A DNA stretch of 64,000 nucleotides from positions 3,536-67,535 of the forward strand of contig CAKSPH010000011.1 of the NCBI GenBank assembly GCA_934481355.1. The letters run 5' to 3'. Shown here in pieces: positions 42,340 to 51,002 of this stretch. The DNA is from an uncultured Oscillospiraceae bacterium (GTDB taxonomy: Bacteria > Bacillota > Clostridia > Oscillospirales > Ruminococcaceae). The position numbers and the translations under genes were made by a program. Each line of letters begins with the position of its first letter. The stretch's first letter is position 1. The notes below the pieces were generated by a model, which had not been told where the DNA came from, ran no database searches, and was given only the letters and a program-made list of their open reading frames with translations.

Positions 42340-43443
42340 TCAGGAATCCTGTATTTCTCCGAAGAAATGCACCACGTCGCCCATCATTGCCGCCACAAAA
42401 TCCGGTCTGCCGGTATCATATGAGGCAATGAACGGAGATTTCAGAGTTACCGTGCCGTAATCGCTGTTTGCCGCCGGAAGCGTTATCGTTACCGTTACCC
42501 TGCCGTGCTCCTCAGTCATTGAGAAGCTGCCGCCGCTGACGGAAGCAAAGCGCTTGATTATCGGGATACCGAATCCAACGCGCTGATAGCTGAAATTCAG
42601 TTCCTTTCCTCCGGAAAAATCCCGGCTCGCGAACATACTGCTGTCATTAGTTATCCGGAATTCCACGAAACTCCTGCCGCGCTGTTCCCTGCGGTAGACC
42701 GCAAGTATGGGCTCGGTGTCCTTCGGAGAATACAGCAGCGCGTTCTGAACAGCGTTCACAAGCGCCACAACAGCCCTGCGGCTGTCGGCGTAGATCCTGA
42801 GGTCAAGCGGCTCAGTCAGCACCTCTATCCGCCTGCCGCATTTTGCAAGCGCCGCATTGCACCGTTCCGCAAGATTCACGACCAGCTCGCCCGCGTCTAT
42901 GACCGTGCCGTTCTGGTTCTGGTAAAGCATATTCGCGTATTCAAACGCGTTCCCGCAGACTGCCGATATATTCGACATTGCGCCCTCGATTGCGAGGACC
43001 TCAGCCAGCTTTGCATAATCGCGGTTCTCGGAAAGCCCGACGCGCAGCCGTGCGGAGCTTGTCCACACCGCGGAAATGTTCATCTCCACCGCATTGTACA
43101 GCGCAAGTATGTCTGACGGGCTGTCGGTGAGTTCCTCTATGTGACGCGCGGCTTCTGCGGAGATAAGCTCGCAGATGTACGCCACGCTTTCGCCGATGTC
43201 GTTCTTTATCGGATAGATCCGGCAGCAGGAAAACTTGTCGTCCTTGTAGAACGAAAATTCCATCACTCTCCCGAGTGGCTCAGGGACCGTTCCGCGGATA
43301 TACCCAAGCAGGCTTTCGCCCGGGCGGAACCTTCCGTCCGGAGAAAAGGCGCAGCAGAAGCGGTTATCAAGGCACACCAGAGGGTTTTCTCCTGAAAGCA
43401 TAGCCAGATAGGGCTTATAAATTTCATTCAGAGCGGGTTGCAT
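42340..43443 (-). CDS. HATPase-domain protein, kinase-like without clear phospho-His
   Basis: A 367-residue soluble protein. The N-terminal 110 residues look like a PAS-type fold (LVCLDNRFCCAFSPDGRF). A helical region follows (about 112-190) where a HisKA would be, but I see no H-E/D-x-x-T/N-P motif. The last 170 residues are an HATPase_c domain with N box LVNAVQNALLYSP and a degenerate GFGIPIIKRF. So it may be a divergent histidine kinase or an ATP-binding scaffold. It starts 10 bp after pepF in the tyrA-membrane protein-pepF operon; no regulator partner is adjacent. Confidence 0.75.
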   Translation of the reverse strand: MQPALNEIYKPYLAMLSGENPLVCLDNRFCCAFSPDGRFRPGESLLGYIRGTVPEPLGRVMEFSFYKDDKFSCCRIYPIKNDIGESVAYICELISAEAARHIEELTDSPSDILALYNAVEMNISAVWTSSARLRVGLSENRDYAKLAEVLAIEGAMSNISAVCGNAFEYANMLYQNQNGTVIDAGELVVNLAERCNAALAKCGRRIEVLTEPLDLRIYADSRRAVVALVNAVQNALLYSPKDTEPILAVYRREQRGRSFVEFRITNDSSMFASRDFSGGKELNFSYQRVGFGIPIIKRFASVSGGSFSMTEEHGRVTVTITLPAANSDYGTVTLKSPFIASYDTGRPDFVAAMMGDVVHFFGEIQDS

Positions 43444-43453
43444 TGCGCCTCCA

Positions 43454-45250
43454 TCATTTCATAAGTTCTTCCATCTCGTCTATGAGCTCGCCGAACAGCT
43501 TCAGCGCGTCAGTTACCGGCTTCGTGGAGGTCATATCGACTCCCGCGCCCTTTAACAGCGAAATGGGATCCCTGGAGCAGCCGCCGCTCAGGAATCCGAT
43601 ATAATCCTTAACAGCGGGAGCGCCCTCGTTAAGAATGCGCTGGCTCAGCGCGATCGCCGCAGAGAATCCGGTCGCATACTGATAAACATAGTAATTGTAA
43701 TAGAAGTGCGGAATACGCGCCCACTCCATATCAAGATCGTGATCAATAATTATATCCTCGCCGTAGTAGAGCAGATTCAGCTTTCTGTAAAGCTCGCAGA
43801 GGACGTCGGCGGTCAGGCTCTCGCCGTTTTCGGACATCTCGTTGATTTTCAGCTCAAACTCAGCGAACATTGTCTGGCGGTAAAGCGTGGTACGGAACTG
43901 CTCCAGAAAATAATTTATGAGGTAAGCACGGCGCTTCTTGTCGGTCGTGGTTTTGAGAAGGTGCTGCATGAGCAGACTCTCGTTGCAGGTGGAAGCCACC
44001 TCGGCAACGAAAATCACATAATCAGCATATACCACCGGCTGGTTCTTGTTGGACAGATAGGAGTGGATGGCATGACCCATCTCATGAGCCAGCGTGAACT
44101 CGCTGTCCAGAGTGTCCTTGTGGTTCAGCAGGACATACGGGTGGACCCTTGCCCCGGCAGAATATGCGCCGCTGCGCTTTCCCTCGTTCTCGTAAACGTC
44201 TATCCAGCGGTTGTCCATGCCCTCCTTGAAGATAGCGCGGTAGTCCTCGCCCATCGGCGCAAGGGAGTCGTAAACCTCCTGCTTCGCCTGCTCGAACGGT
44301 ATCTTGACCTCGATATCGCTGACGATGGGCGCGTACAGGTCATAAGCGTGGAGCTCGTCAACGCCGAGCAGCTTCCTGCGGAGCTTCACATACTTATACA
44401 TATAGTGCATATTCTCGTGAACTGCCTCGATCAGCTGCTTGTAAACCTCTGTCGGGACCTCGTTTCCGTCAAGCGCCGCCTGTAAGGAGTTATCATACCT
44501 TCTCGCCCGCGCGCGGAACGTCAGGCACTTCACCTGGGAAGCAAGCACAGCCGCAGAGGTATTCTTGAAGCCCTCGTATACTCCGTAAAGACTTTCGAAT
44601 GCGGATTTTCTCAGTTCGCGGTCGGTGGAGTGCATGAGCGGGATATAGCTTCCGTGGGTTACCTGATGCTTGTTTCCATCCTTGTCAGTCGCGTCCGGGA
44701 ATTTCAGGTCTGCGTCGTTGAACATGGAGAATATGGTGTCCGGAGAACCCGTCATCTCGCCGGTGAGCGCCATTATGCGCTCCTCAGCCTCGGAGAGGAT
44801 GTGCGCCTTTCTGCGGCGTACTCTGTCGATGCACAGGCGGTAAAGCTCCATTCCGGGCTGCTCCTTAAAGAAGCGCTCCATGGTTTCGTCATCTATCGAA
44901 AGTATCTCCGGCGTAACAAACGCGGAAGCTCCGGATATCCCGACGAACAGCATTTCAAGACGGCTCACCATATCCTGATACCTGGATTCGCGGGTGTCCT
45001 CGTCATTCTTGCGCTGGGCGTAGTTTATCAAGGACTCCAGCACGACGGTCATGTCGTCGTCCGTTCTGAGGTATTCCAGAAGCTTCGCAGAATCAGTGCA
45101 GAGCTTCCCCTTATATCCGGATACGATTTCAGCAAAGCCCTTAGCCTTGGCGAAATCCTGCTCCCATGCCTCGTCGGTGGGATAGATATCCTCGATTGCC
45201 CACTTATCCTCTGCGGGAATGTCCTTTCTCTGGGGGATTCTTTCTGACAT
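43454..45250 (-). CDS. pepF: Oligoendopeptidase F
   Basis: A 598-residue M3B zinc peptidase that cuts short peptides in the cytoplasm. Zinc site HEMGHAIHS with the downstream Glu in VAEVASTCNE. The N-terminal half is helical, with the PepF-like EDKWAIEDIYPTDEAWEQDF. ATG 45250 was chosen, 7 nt after AGGAG. It follows the small membrane protein gene by 22 bp and precedes the HATPase protein by 10 bp, all read from the tyrA promoter. Confidence 0.95.
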   Translation of the reverse strand: MSERIPQRKDIPAEDKWAIEDIYPTDEAWEQDFAKAKGFAEIVSGYKGKLCTDSAKLLEYLRTDDDMTVVLESLINYAQRKNDEDTRESRYQDMVSRLEMLFVGISGASAFVTPEILSIDDETMERFFKEQPGMELYRLCIDRVRRRKAHILSEAEERIMALTGEMTGSPDTIFSMFNDADLKFPDATDKDGNKHQVTHGSYIPLMHSTDRELRKSAFESLYGVYEGFKNTSAAVLASQVKCLTFRARARRYDNSLQAALDGNEVPTEVYKQLIEAVHENMHYMYKYVKLRRKLLGVDELHAYDLYAPIVSDIEVKIPFEQAKQEVYDSLAPMGEDYRAIFKEGMDNRWIDVYENEGKRSGAYSAGARVHPYVLLNHKDTLDSEFTLAHEMGHAIHSYLSNKNQPVVYADYVIFVAEVASTCNESLLMQHLLKTTTDKKRRAYLINYFLEQFRTTLYRQTMFAEFELKINEMSENGESLTADVLCELYRKLNLLYYGEDIIIDHDLDMEWARIPHFYYNYYVYQYATGFSAAIALSQRILNEGAPAVKDYIGFLSGGCSRDPISLLKGAGVDMTSTKPVTDALKLFGELIDEMEELMK

Positions 45251-45272
45251 ATACAAACTCCTATCTAAAAAA

Positions 45273-45830
45273 TCATTTCATTCTCTTGGAAATCTTAGGT
45301 TTCAGCACTTTTTCGTAGAACGGGTAAAACAGCCCCAGGAAAATATCGTAAAGCACGAATGCCACCGCCCCGAATCCAAGCAGCACCCATTGTCCGTACT
45401 TTCCGAATTCGCCCATGTCCTCAAGAAGCTGAGACATACCGAACAGGTAGATCAGCACAAAATAGCATGAAACAGCCGCTGCGGCATATATTCCGAGCTT
45501 CGCGCCCCAGCGCAGCGCGAACACCTTTATTTTTACAAGGTACTGCCGGACTATCGGGTACCAGCCGAGCAGGAAAACAAACATCATGCTTGCCTCGTAA
45601 TTCGCGGTGAACAGCATTGTAAGGAGCCCGACTGCCGCGTAGCTCACCAGGCCGTACCTTATGCCGAGCCGCTCCCTTATCACCCATATCAGCACCCCGG
45701 CGACTGCCGGGCTGACATATTCGAAGCCGGGAATCATTCCCAGGCAGAACATCAGCGCAAGCGCAAGTCCGCTCATTATGCCGCACAGGGACACGATATA
45801 GGCAATGCCCGGGGTCTGTTTCTCAGCCAT
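45273..45830 (-). CDS. Unknown membrane protein (five to six helices)
   Basis: A 185-residue protein with hydrophobic helices at about 9-30, 35-50, 58-72, 76-92, 108-130 and 146-168, and a basic end (KPKISKRMK). The layout recalls small S-component or YybS-like proteins, but I do not assign it. It overlaps tyrA by 8 nt (start inside ATGGCTGA), so it is translationally coupled. It is followed by pepF. Confidence 0.82.
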   Translation of the reverse strand: MAEKQTPGIAYIVSLCGIMSGLALALMFCLGMIPGFEYVSPAVAGVLIWVIRERLGIRYGLVSYAAVGLLTMLFTANYEASMMFVFLLGWYPIVRQYLVKIKVFALRWGAKLGIYAAAAVSCYFVLIYLFGMSQLLEDMGEFGKYGQWVLLGFGAVAFVLYDIFLGLFYPFYEKVLKPKISKRMK

Positions 45831-46686
45831 TCAGCGCCTTCTCCTGACCGTAGTATTTCATGCTCTCTTCCTTGCGCTCCCTGCCGACCTTCAGGAGCTC
45901 CTTCAGACGCGGCTTGTCGTCGTCAACCATTGCGTCGCGGTATTCCGTGAGCTTCTCAATTATCGTGTTTATCTCAAACAGAAGCGCGTCCTTGTTGCAG
46001 AGGAACAGGCTCGACCACATTTCCTCGTTGAGCTTTGCAACTCTTGTGAGGTCAAGGAAGCTTCCCGCAGAAAACCCGTCCGCGCGCAGGAGCGACGGAC
46101 TCTTGACATAAGCGTTGGAAACAACGTGAGCAAGCTGCGATGTGAACGCGATGTTGGTATCGTGCTGCTCTGCGGTGGCAATTACGACCTGACCGAATCC
46201 CATGCAGCTTCCCAGCGTTGAGATAAGGTCTATCGCTATCTGCGGGGTGCTCTCAGTCGGGGTCAGGATATAGCTTGCCTTGACGAACATATCCGCCTTG
46301 GAGTAATCAAATCCAGAGTTCTCCGTGCCTGCCATCGGGTGCGTGCCGAGAAAGTAAACTCCCTTTTCATCAAGGATCGGAGTGCAGCCGTGAACCACAT
46401 AGCCCTTTACGCCGCCGACGTCGATCACGATCGAACCCTTGCGGAAACGGTCAGCGTTGCGCTTTACGAACTCCACCGTAGGAACCGGGTACAGCGCGAT
46501 TATCGTAAGATTAGCCTCGCCTAAGCGGCTCTCATCGATCTCCTCGTCGATAGCGCCCTGCTCCAGTGCCTTGCGGACGGTTTCCCTGTCCGTGTCTATG
46601 CCCATTATATGGTGGAACGTGTTCGCTTTCAAGGCCTTGCAGAACGAACCTCCGATAAGGCCAAGACCTACTACTGCTATATTCAT
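45823..46686 (-). CDS. tyrA: Prephenate dehydrogenase
   Basis: A 287-residue NAD-dependent enzyme of tyrosine synthesis. Rossmann motif VGLGLIGGSF at 6-15, catalytic-region HPMAGTENSGFDYSKADMF, and QLAHVVSNAYVKS in the helical dimerisation domain. No ACT or chorismate mutase domain is fused. AAAGGAC precedes ATG 46686. First gene of a four-gene unit (tyrA, membrane protein, pepF, HATPase protein) with promoter 46728-46756. Confidence 0.94.
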   Translation of the reverse strand: MNIAVVGLGLIGGSFCKALKANTFHHIMGIDTDRETVRKALEQGAIDEEIDESRLGEANLTIIALYPVPTVEFVKRNADRFRKGSIVIDVGGVKGYVVHGCTPILDEKGVYFLGTHPMAGTENSGFDYSKADMFVKASYILTPTESTPQIAIDLISTLGSCMGFGQVVIATAEQHDTNIAFTSQLAHVVSNAYVKSPSLLRADGFSAGSFLDLTRVAKLNEEMWSSLFLCNKDALLFEINTIIEKLTEYRDAMVDDDKPRLKELLKVGRERKEESMKYYGQEKALNG

Positions 46687-46727
46687 ATTTTATTATGTCC
46701 TTTCAGGGGTATATTTTTACAGATTAT

Positions 46728-46756
46728 ATTTTATCACAATTACGGAAAAAATTCAA
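46728..46756 (-). promoter_or_regulatory. Promoter of the tyrA operon
   Basis: Minus-strand TTGAAT (46751-46756), 17-nt spacer, TAAAAT (46728-46733). Confidence 0.7.
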
Positions 46757-46767
46757 CCACTTTCACT

Positions 46768-46797
46768 AAAAAAGCGGCGCACATTACTGTGTACCGC
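46768..46797 (-). terminator. Terminator of the DHH phosphoesterase gene
   Basis: Stem GCGGTACAC with GTGCGCCGC (one mismatch), loop AGTAAT, followed by TTTTTT on the minus strand. Confidence 0.8.
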
Positions 46798-46804
46798 CTG
46801 TATG

Positions 46805-47842
46805 CTATTCAAGGTCCATGGTTTCAGTGCTTTCCTCCACCGGGATCTCCCGGGGTTCCTCTGCCTTGGGACGGAGCTTGTCGATCACGTCAAGGAACAG
46901 ATTCTGAATTACGCGGTTGAACTCAATGCTGATATCAAGAATTTTGCTCTCCTCTGCGAATCCACCTGCCATGGAGCGGTGACCGCCGCCGGAGCCAACG
47001 TCCTGAAGCGCCTCTGCCGCGATAGTACCGGCGTTTAGTTCGTCCAGCTCGGAGCGTATTGAAAATTTGAAGCCCTTTTCTCGTCTGGAATAAACCACCG
47101 CAAAAGTGACTACATCGAGATTCAGAATAAAGTCCGAAACGGTCGCCACAAACGCGTCCGCGCACTGGAAATTCAGGAACGCGAAAGCTACTCCGTTGTA
47201 AATGTCAATGTTCTTCATTGCGTCAACGAACGCTTCCAGCTCGTCGTACTGTATAACTCCCGACTGGAACTTGCGTATAAGCTGATTATCCGCCCGCGGG
47301 AAAAGATAACGGTACACGTCGATATCAAGCCCGGTCACACCGCGGGTGAAATCCGCCGTATCCATCTTCAGGCCGTACAGCAACGCCGTTGCAACGTCCT
47401 GCGGCATATCTATCTTGTAAGACATATAATAGTCCGCGATAAGGGTGGCACAGCTCCCGACCAAGCGGATATCCTTATATTTGTAATCAGCCGGACAGAA
47501 TGTGGGGTGATGGTCGATACAGGCTACTTCGTCTCCAACCAAATCAAGAATGTTTGCGTTGCCTTTCTGGGAATCCACCGTGATGATATAATCCTCGCTG
47601 GTCATGTCAGTGAGGTCAGAGGCAACGACCATTTTTATTCCGAACTCTGCTACCATATTCGCCGTTGCGGTGCGCTCTATATTGCCATGGTGACATATAG
47701 TGGTAGGTATCTTGAAGCGCTCAAGAAGCACCTGAAGTCCGTAAGCGCTTGCGATAGCGTCAGGGTCGGGGAAATTATGGGTCTGTATAAAGACTCTGTG
47801 ACCCTTCAGCAGGGTTATCAGCTCGCTAAGTTTCGGGGACAT
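46805..47842 (-). CDS. DHH-family phosphoesterase (NrnA-like)
   Basis: A 345-residue DHH/DHHA1 protein that degrades nanoRNA, pAp or cyclic dinucleotide products. Motifs: NFPDPDAIASAYGL (metal site), TVDSQKGN, the DHH triad in CIDHHPTF and the DHHA1 substrate motif GSGGGHRSMAGGF. No membrane or GGDEF part, so it is NrnA-like rather than GdpP. GGAGG precedes ATG 47842. Own promoter and terminator. Confidence 0.93.
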   Translation of the reverse strand: MSPKLSELITLLKGHRVFIQTHNFPDPDAIASAYGLQVLLERFKIPTTICHHGNIERTATANMVAEFGIKMVVASDLTDMTSEDYIITVDSQKGNANILDLVGDEVACIDHHPTFCPADYKYKDIRLVGSCATLIADYYMSYKIDMPQDVATALLYGLKMDTADFTRGVTGLDIDVYRYLFPRADNQLIRKFQSGVIQYDELEAFVDAMKNIDIYNGVAFAFLNFQCADAFVATVSDFILNLDVVTFAVVYSRREKGFKFSIRSELDELNAGTIAAEALQDVGSGGGHRSMAGGFAEESKILDISIEFNRVIQNLFLDVIDKLRPKAEEPREIPVEESTETMDLE

Positions 47843-47906
47843 CGCGGGTCCTCCTTATTCTGTCAGGAAAATTCCGGTGGGACTCTGTTTCCGCACCATT
47901 GAATTT

Positions 47907-47935
47907 ATTTTACCACATTACCTAAAAAAAAGCAA
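47907..47935 (-). promoter_or_regulatory. Probable promoter of the DHH phosphoesterase gene
   Basis: Minus-strand TTGCTT (47930-47935), 17-nt spacer, TAAAAT (47907-47912). Confidence 0.55.
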
Positions 47936-48054
47936 TAGTTTTTTCGCAAAATTTTCACAAAAGTTTGTTCATTTTATATACAACAGCCGTTGTGTAACGT
48001 AATTTGTTACATTTTTGAACGTACTACAGGTCAATGACATCTGCCTTGATTCAA

Positions 48055-48084
48055 TCAGAAATCCCGGGCAGAGAACTGTCCGGG
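48055..48084 (-). terminator. Hairpin after the 696-residue sensor kinase
   Basis: TCCCGG(ACAG) pairs with (CTG)CCGGGA at 48062-48084, followed on the minus strand by ATTTCTG. A weak T-tract. Confidence 0.55.
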
Positions 48085-48091
48085 AAAACGT

Positions 48092-50182
48092 TTATTTACA
48101 AAGAGGGAAAGTCAGCGTCACCTTGAACATATCGCCGTCTATTTCAAGTCTGAATTCCCCGCCGCACGCCTGTGTAAACGCCTGCGCGATGGAAAGCCCC
48201 AGACCGGAGCCCTCGCTGCTGCGGGATTTATCGCCACGGGCAAAGCGTTCGAGTATCTCTTCGGCAGTGAAATCCATCTCGTATCCGGCGATATTGCGGA
48301 TAGTCAGCACTGCCCTGTCGCCGGATTTTTCCAACGAGAAATGGATACGCGTCCCGGCAAGGGAGTATTTCAGCGCGTTGTCAAGCAGATTCTGGAGCAC
48401 CCGGTACAGCCGTCTGCCATCGCTGACGACCTCCACGGGAGGATCGCAGATCTCGGTTTTCAGCCCCAGCCCGGAGGCTTCAATTTTGTCCTGCATTTCC
48501 GCAAGGGTCTGGTTTGAGAGTCTTGTGAGGTCGAGAAGCTCGTGTTCTACCGTGATATCTCCGCTGGCTGTCCTGGCGAGCTCGAATACGTCCGCGACAA
48601 TGGTTTTCAGCCGCTCGGATTTGCTCCGGAGCACCTCGACGTACTCCCGGCACTGCGGCGGGAGCTCCTCCCTGGAAAGGAGGTCGATGTAGCTGATTAT
48701 AGAGGTCAGCGGAGTTTTCAGGTCGTGGGACACGTTGGTTATGAGCTCTATTTTCGTGTGCTCCGCGCGGACCGCCTCGGAAATGCTCTTTTCGTAGCTC
48801 TGCGACAGATTTGCGAGCATCTCTGAGCTCCTGAGGTACGGGGATTTCTTGCTGAGCTGGGGCGCACTGTCGTACTTCCCCGCGCAGATATCGCGTATCT
48901 GCTGTTCAACAAGAGCTTCGTCCCTGTTTATAAGGTACCTGCCGTAGATGAACACTCCCAGCACGACAAACCATATGAACAGAAGCGCTATCACAAATCC
49001 CACCAGGGAATCCGTATAATAATTGTAGCGCTGGCTCTCAAAGATGCTCGCCGCCGGAATAAGCAGCGCCGCGCTCAGGACAAGAAACGTGACGTCCATG
49101 CGGATAAGCTTCCGTGCAGCCCTGTCGGCAGAATACAGCTCGCCTGTTATGAGCTCCTTTATGAACCGGAAGAATCCGCGTACTCCGCGTCCGGAGAACT
49201 TCGCGCCCCTGCGCAGCATTTTGAACAGCTTCCAGCACAGGAATCCATCAGCGAACTCCCTGTTCTTTATGCGGGCGCAAACGCTGAGGATAAGCCAGAC
49301 CACCAGCGCAATGAATACGGCGATTCCCGCCGCACAGCCCAAAACATTCACTACTGTTCTGAAATTTATATCAAACCCGATTTTCACATCGTAATCATGA
49401 TAGGAAAAATCAGGGAAAGCGACAGACATGAGATATGCGTAAAATGCCGTTAAGCCGTAAATCACCTCATACGGCACCCGGAACAGCAGAGCCGGTCTGC
49501 TCACCGTTCCGTCCGGAGCCTCGCACAGCACGCGGCAGAGAAGCGCCAGCGCGGCGAGCATCAGCACCGCAAGCCCCGCGGAAGCCGCAAGCATTATCCT
49601 CATATTGTTCTGCGCGATATACCAGTTTGCCCGGTCGGATTCCACCTGTTCAGCGCCCGGTCCCGCCTGTATGGTACAGCCGAAAGCGTCAAACCACGTA
49701 TTCAATACGCCCTCCGGTACCTTAACGCCGTCAGGGACCGTCATGCAGGATAGTCCCTCATCCTCGCCCAGGGCTGCGGTCATGACTATATACGGCTCCA
49801 CATCGTTTTCTGCGTCAAACGCTGCCACTTCCCTGTATGTGGTATTTTCTCCGTAATAGCTGTCGTATACAGGGATATTCCCGCCGTCGCTGTGAATGTG
49901 ATAATAGTAATCCGCCTTTCTGTCAGGCTCATTTCCCATGCTGAGCTGTTCCGCGCGGTCAACGGCTTGGTTCATAACCGACAGAAGGACGCCTTCATAT
50001 CTGTCGGAATCAAAGTAATCCTCATGTTCAAATACATCGCGCCACATCCCGCTCTGACGGTAGCCGCTCTCTGAAATGTATCCCGCCATCGCACCGATTA
50101 TCCCGGCGCACAGCATTATCACCGCCGTAAGGAGCGCCTTAAATCCCCTGCTTCGGCTGAATCTTTTCCATTTTGTATCCAA
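48092..50182 (-). CDS. Large sensor histidine kinase
   Basis: A 696-residue kinase. TM1 about 14-34, outer domain to about 195, then several helices (about 197-217, 235-255, 278-303, 348-365 and 378-405), so more than the usual two. HAMP-like linker, HisKA with H486 in NVSHDLKTP, HATPase_c with N box LLDNALKYS and GSGLGLSIAQ. Its start is a TTG at 50182 inside the regulator gene (44-nt overlap), after AAGGTGG...GGGGAA; a later ATG would remove part of TM1. The many helices suggest a membrane signal or partner transporter. Confidence 0.9.
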   Translation of the reverse strand: MDTKWKRFSRSRGFKALLTAVIMLCAGIIGAMAGYISESGYRQSGMWRDVFEHEDYFDSDRYEGVLLSVMNQAVDRAEQLSMGNEPDRKADYYYHIHSDGGNIPVYDSYYGENTTYREVAAFDAENDVEPYIVMTAALGEDEGLSCMTVPDGVKVPEGVLNTWFDAFGCTIQAGPGAEQVESDRANWYIAQNNMRIMLAASAGLAVLMLAALALLCRVLCEAPDGTVSRPALLFRVPYEVIYGLTAFYAYLMSVAFPDFSYHDYDVKIGFDINFRTVVNVLGCAAGIAVFIALVVWLILSVCARIKNREFADGFLCWKLFKMLRRGAKFSGRGVRGFFRFIKELITGELYSADRAARKLIRMDVTFLVLSAALLIPAASIFESQRYNYYTDSLVGFVIALLFIWFVVLGVFIYGRYLINRDEALVEQQIRDICAGKYDSAPQLSKKSPYLRSSEMLANLSQSYEKSISEAVRAEHTKIELITNVSHDLKTPLTSIISYIDLLSREELPPQCREYVEVLRSKSERLKTIVADVFELARTASGDITVEHELLDLTRLSNQTLAEMQDKIEASGLGLKTEICDPPVEVVSDGRRLYRVLQNLLDNALKYSLAGTRIHFSLEKSGDRAVLTIRNIAGYEMDFTAEEILERFARGDKSRSSEGSGLGLSIAQAFTQACGGEFRLEIDGDMFKVTLTFPLCK

Positions 50183-50855
50183 TTCCCCACACCACCTTTA
50201 AATATCTCGGCTCGTTCGGATCTATCTCGATCTTCTCGCGAATCCTGCGGATATGCACCATTATCGTGTTTTCCACAGAGAATGCCGTTTCGTTCCATAC
50301 GCGTTCGTAAATTTCTTCGGCGGAGAACACCCTGCCGGGCTTCGACATAAGCAGCTCCACTATGCTGTACTCCTTCGGCGTGAGCTTCACAGGCTCGCCG
50401 TCAACGTACAGCCGCCGCTCCTCCCGGCTGAGCGAAAGCCCGCCGAGCACTATGTCCGCACCGCTCCTGTTGTTGTAATCTCCCAGCGACATATACCGCC
50501 TGAGCTGCGATTTCACCCGCGCTATAAGCTCCGCCGGCGAAAACGGCTTAGTGACGTAATCGTCAGCGCCCACTGAAAGCCCCAGTATCTTGTCGCTCTC
50601 CTCGGTCTTGGCGGAGAGCATTATCACCGGGATATTCCGCTCGGAGCGTATCTTTATCGTGGCTGAGATACCGTCCATCTCCGGCATCATTATGTCGATG
50701 ATTATGAGATGTATCTCGCCCTCAGTCAGCCGCTCGACAGCCTCCCTGCCGTTGTACGCCGGGACTGCTTCGATTCCCTCCCGCTCCAGCAGGCGGATTA
50801 TCGCCGTGACTATCTCGCGGTCGTCATCGACAACGAGTACACGCTGTTTGTCCAT
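50139..50855 (-). CDS. OmpR-family response regulator
   Basis: A 238-residue regulator. Acidic pocket DDD (10-12), phospho-acceptor D54 in IIDIMMP, Lys in VTKPFSP. The winged helix ends VWGIGYKMEK, the form seen in VanR-like regulators. AGGAGG precedes ATG 50855. The promoter region (50886-50930) carries 11-12 bp direct repeats, pointing to autoregulation. Divergent from an ldhA-like gene, which the same sites might affect. Confidence 0.93.
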   Translation of the reverse strand: MDKQRVLVVDDDREIVTAIIRLLEREGIEAVPAYNGREAVERLTEGEIHLIIIDIMMPEMDGISATIKIRSERNIPVIMLSAKTEESDKILGLSVGADDYVTKPFSPAELIARVKSQLRRYMSLGDYNNRSGADIVLGGLSLSREERRLYVDGEPVKLTPKEYSIVELLMSKPGRVFSAEEIYERVWNETAFSVENTIMVHIRRIREKIEIDPNEPRYLKVVWGIGYKMEKIQPKQGI

Positions 50856-50885
50856 CGGACTACCTCCTTTTTTCTTGATGAATCA

Positions 50886-50930
50886 ATAATAACATGAAAT
50901 TCTTACAAAAAGTCTGACATAAATCTTACA
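50886..50930 (-). promoter_or_regulatory. Repeat-driven promoter of the 50139-50855 regulator gene
   Basis: Minus-strand -10 TATTAT (50886-50891), a 10-nt gap, then three boxes read on the + strand as CTTACA (50902), CTGACA (50914) and CTTACA (50925), spaced 12 and 11 bp. The first and third share the longer core TCTTACAAAAAG. No -35 is present. Confidence 0.65.
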
Positions 50931-51002
50931 AAAAGCTTAATTCGCATAAATTGCAGCGCGGAGCAGAAAATAATCGCGAACAAACCGCAAGGAGCGCTGA
51001 AT

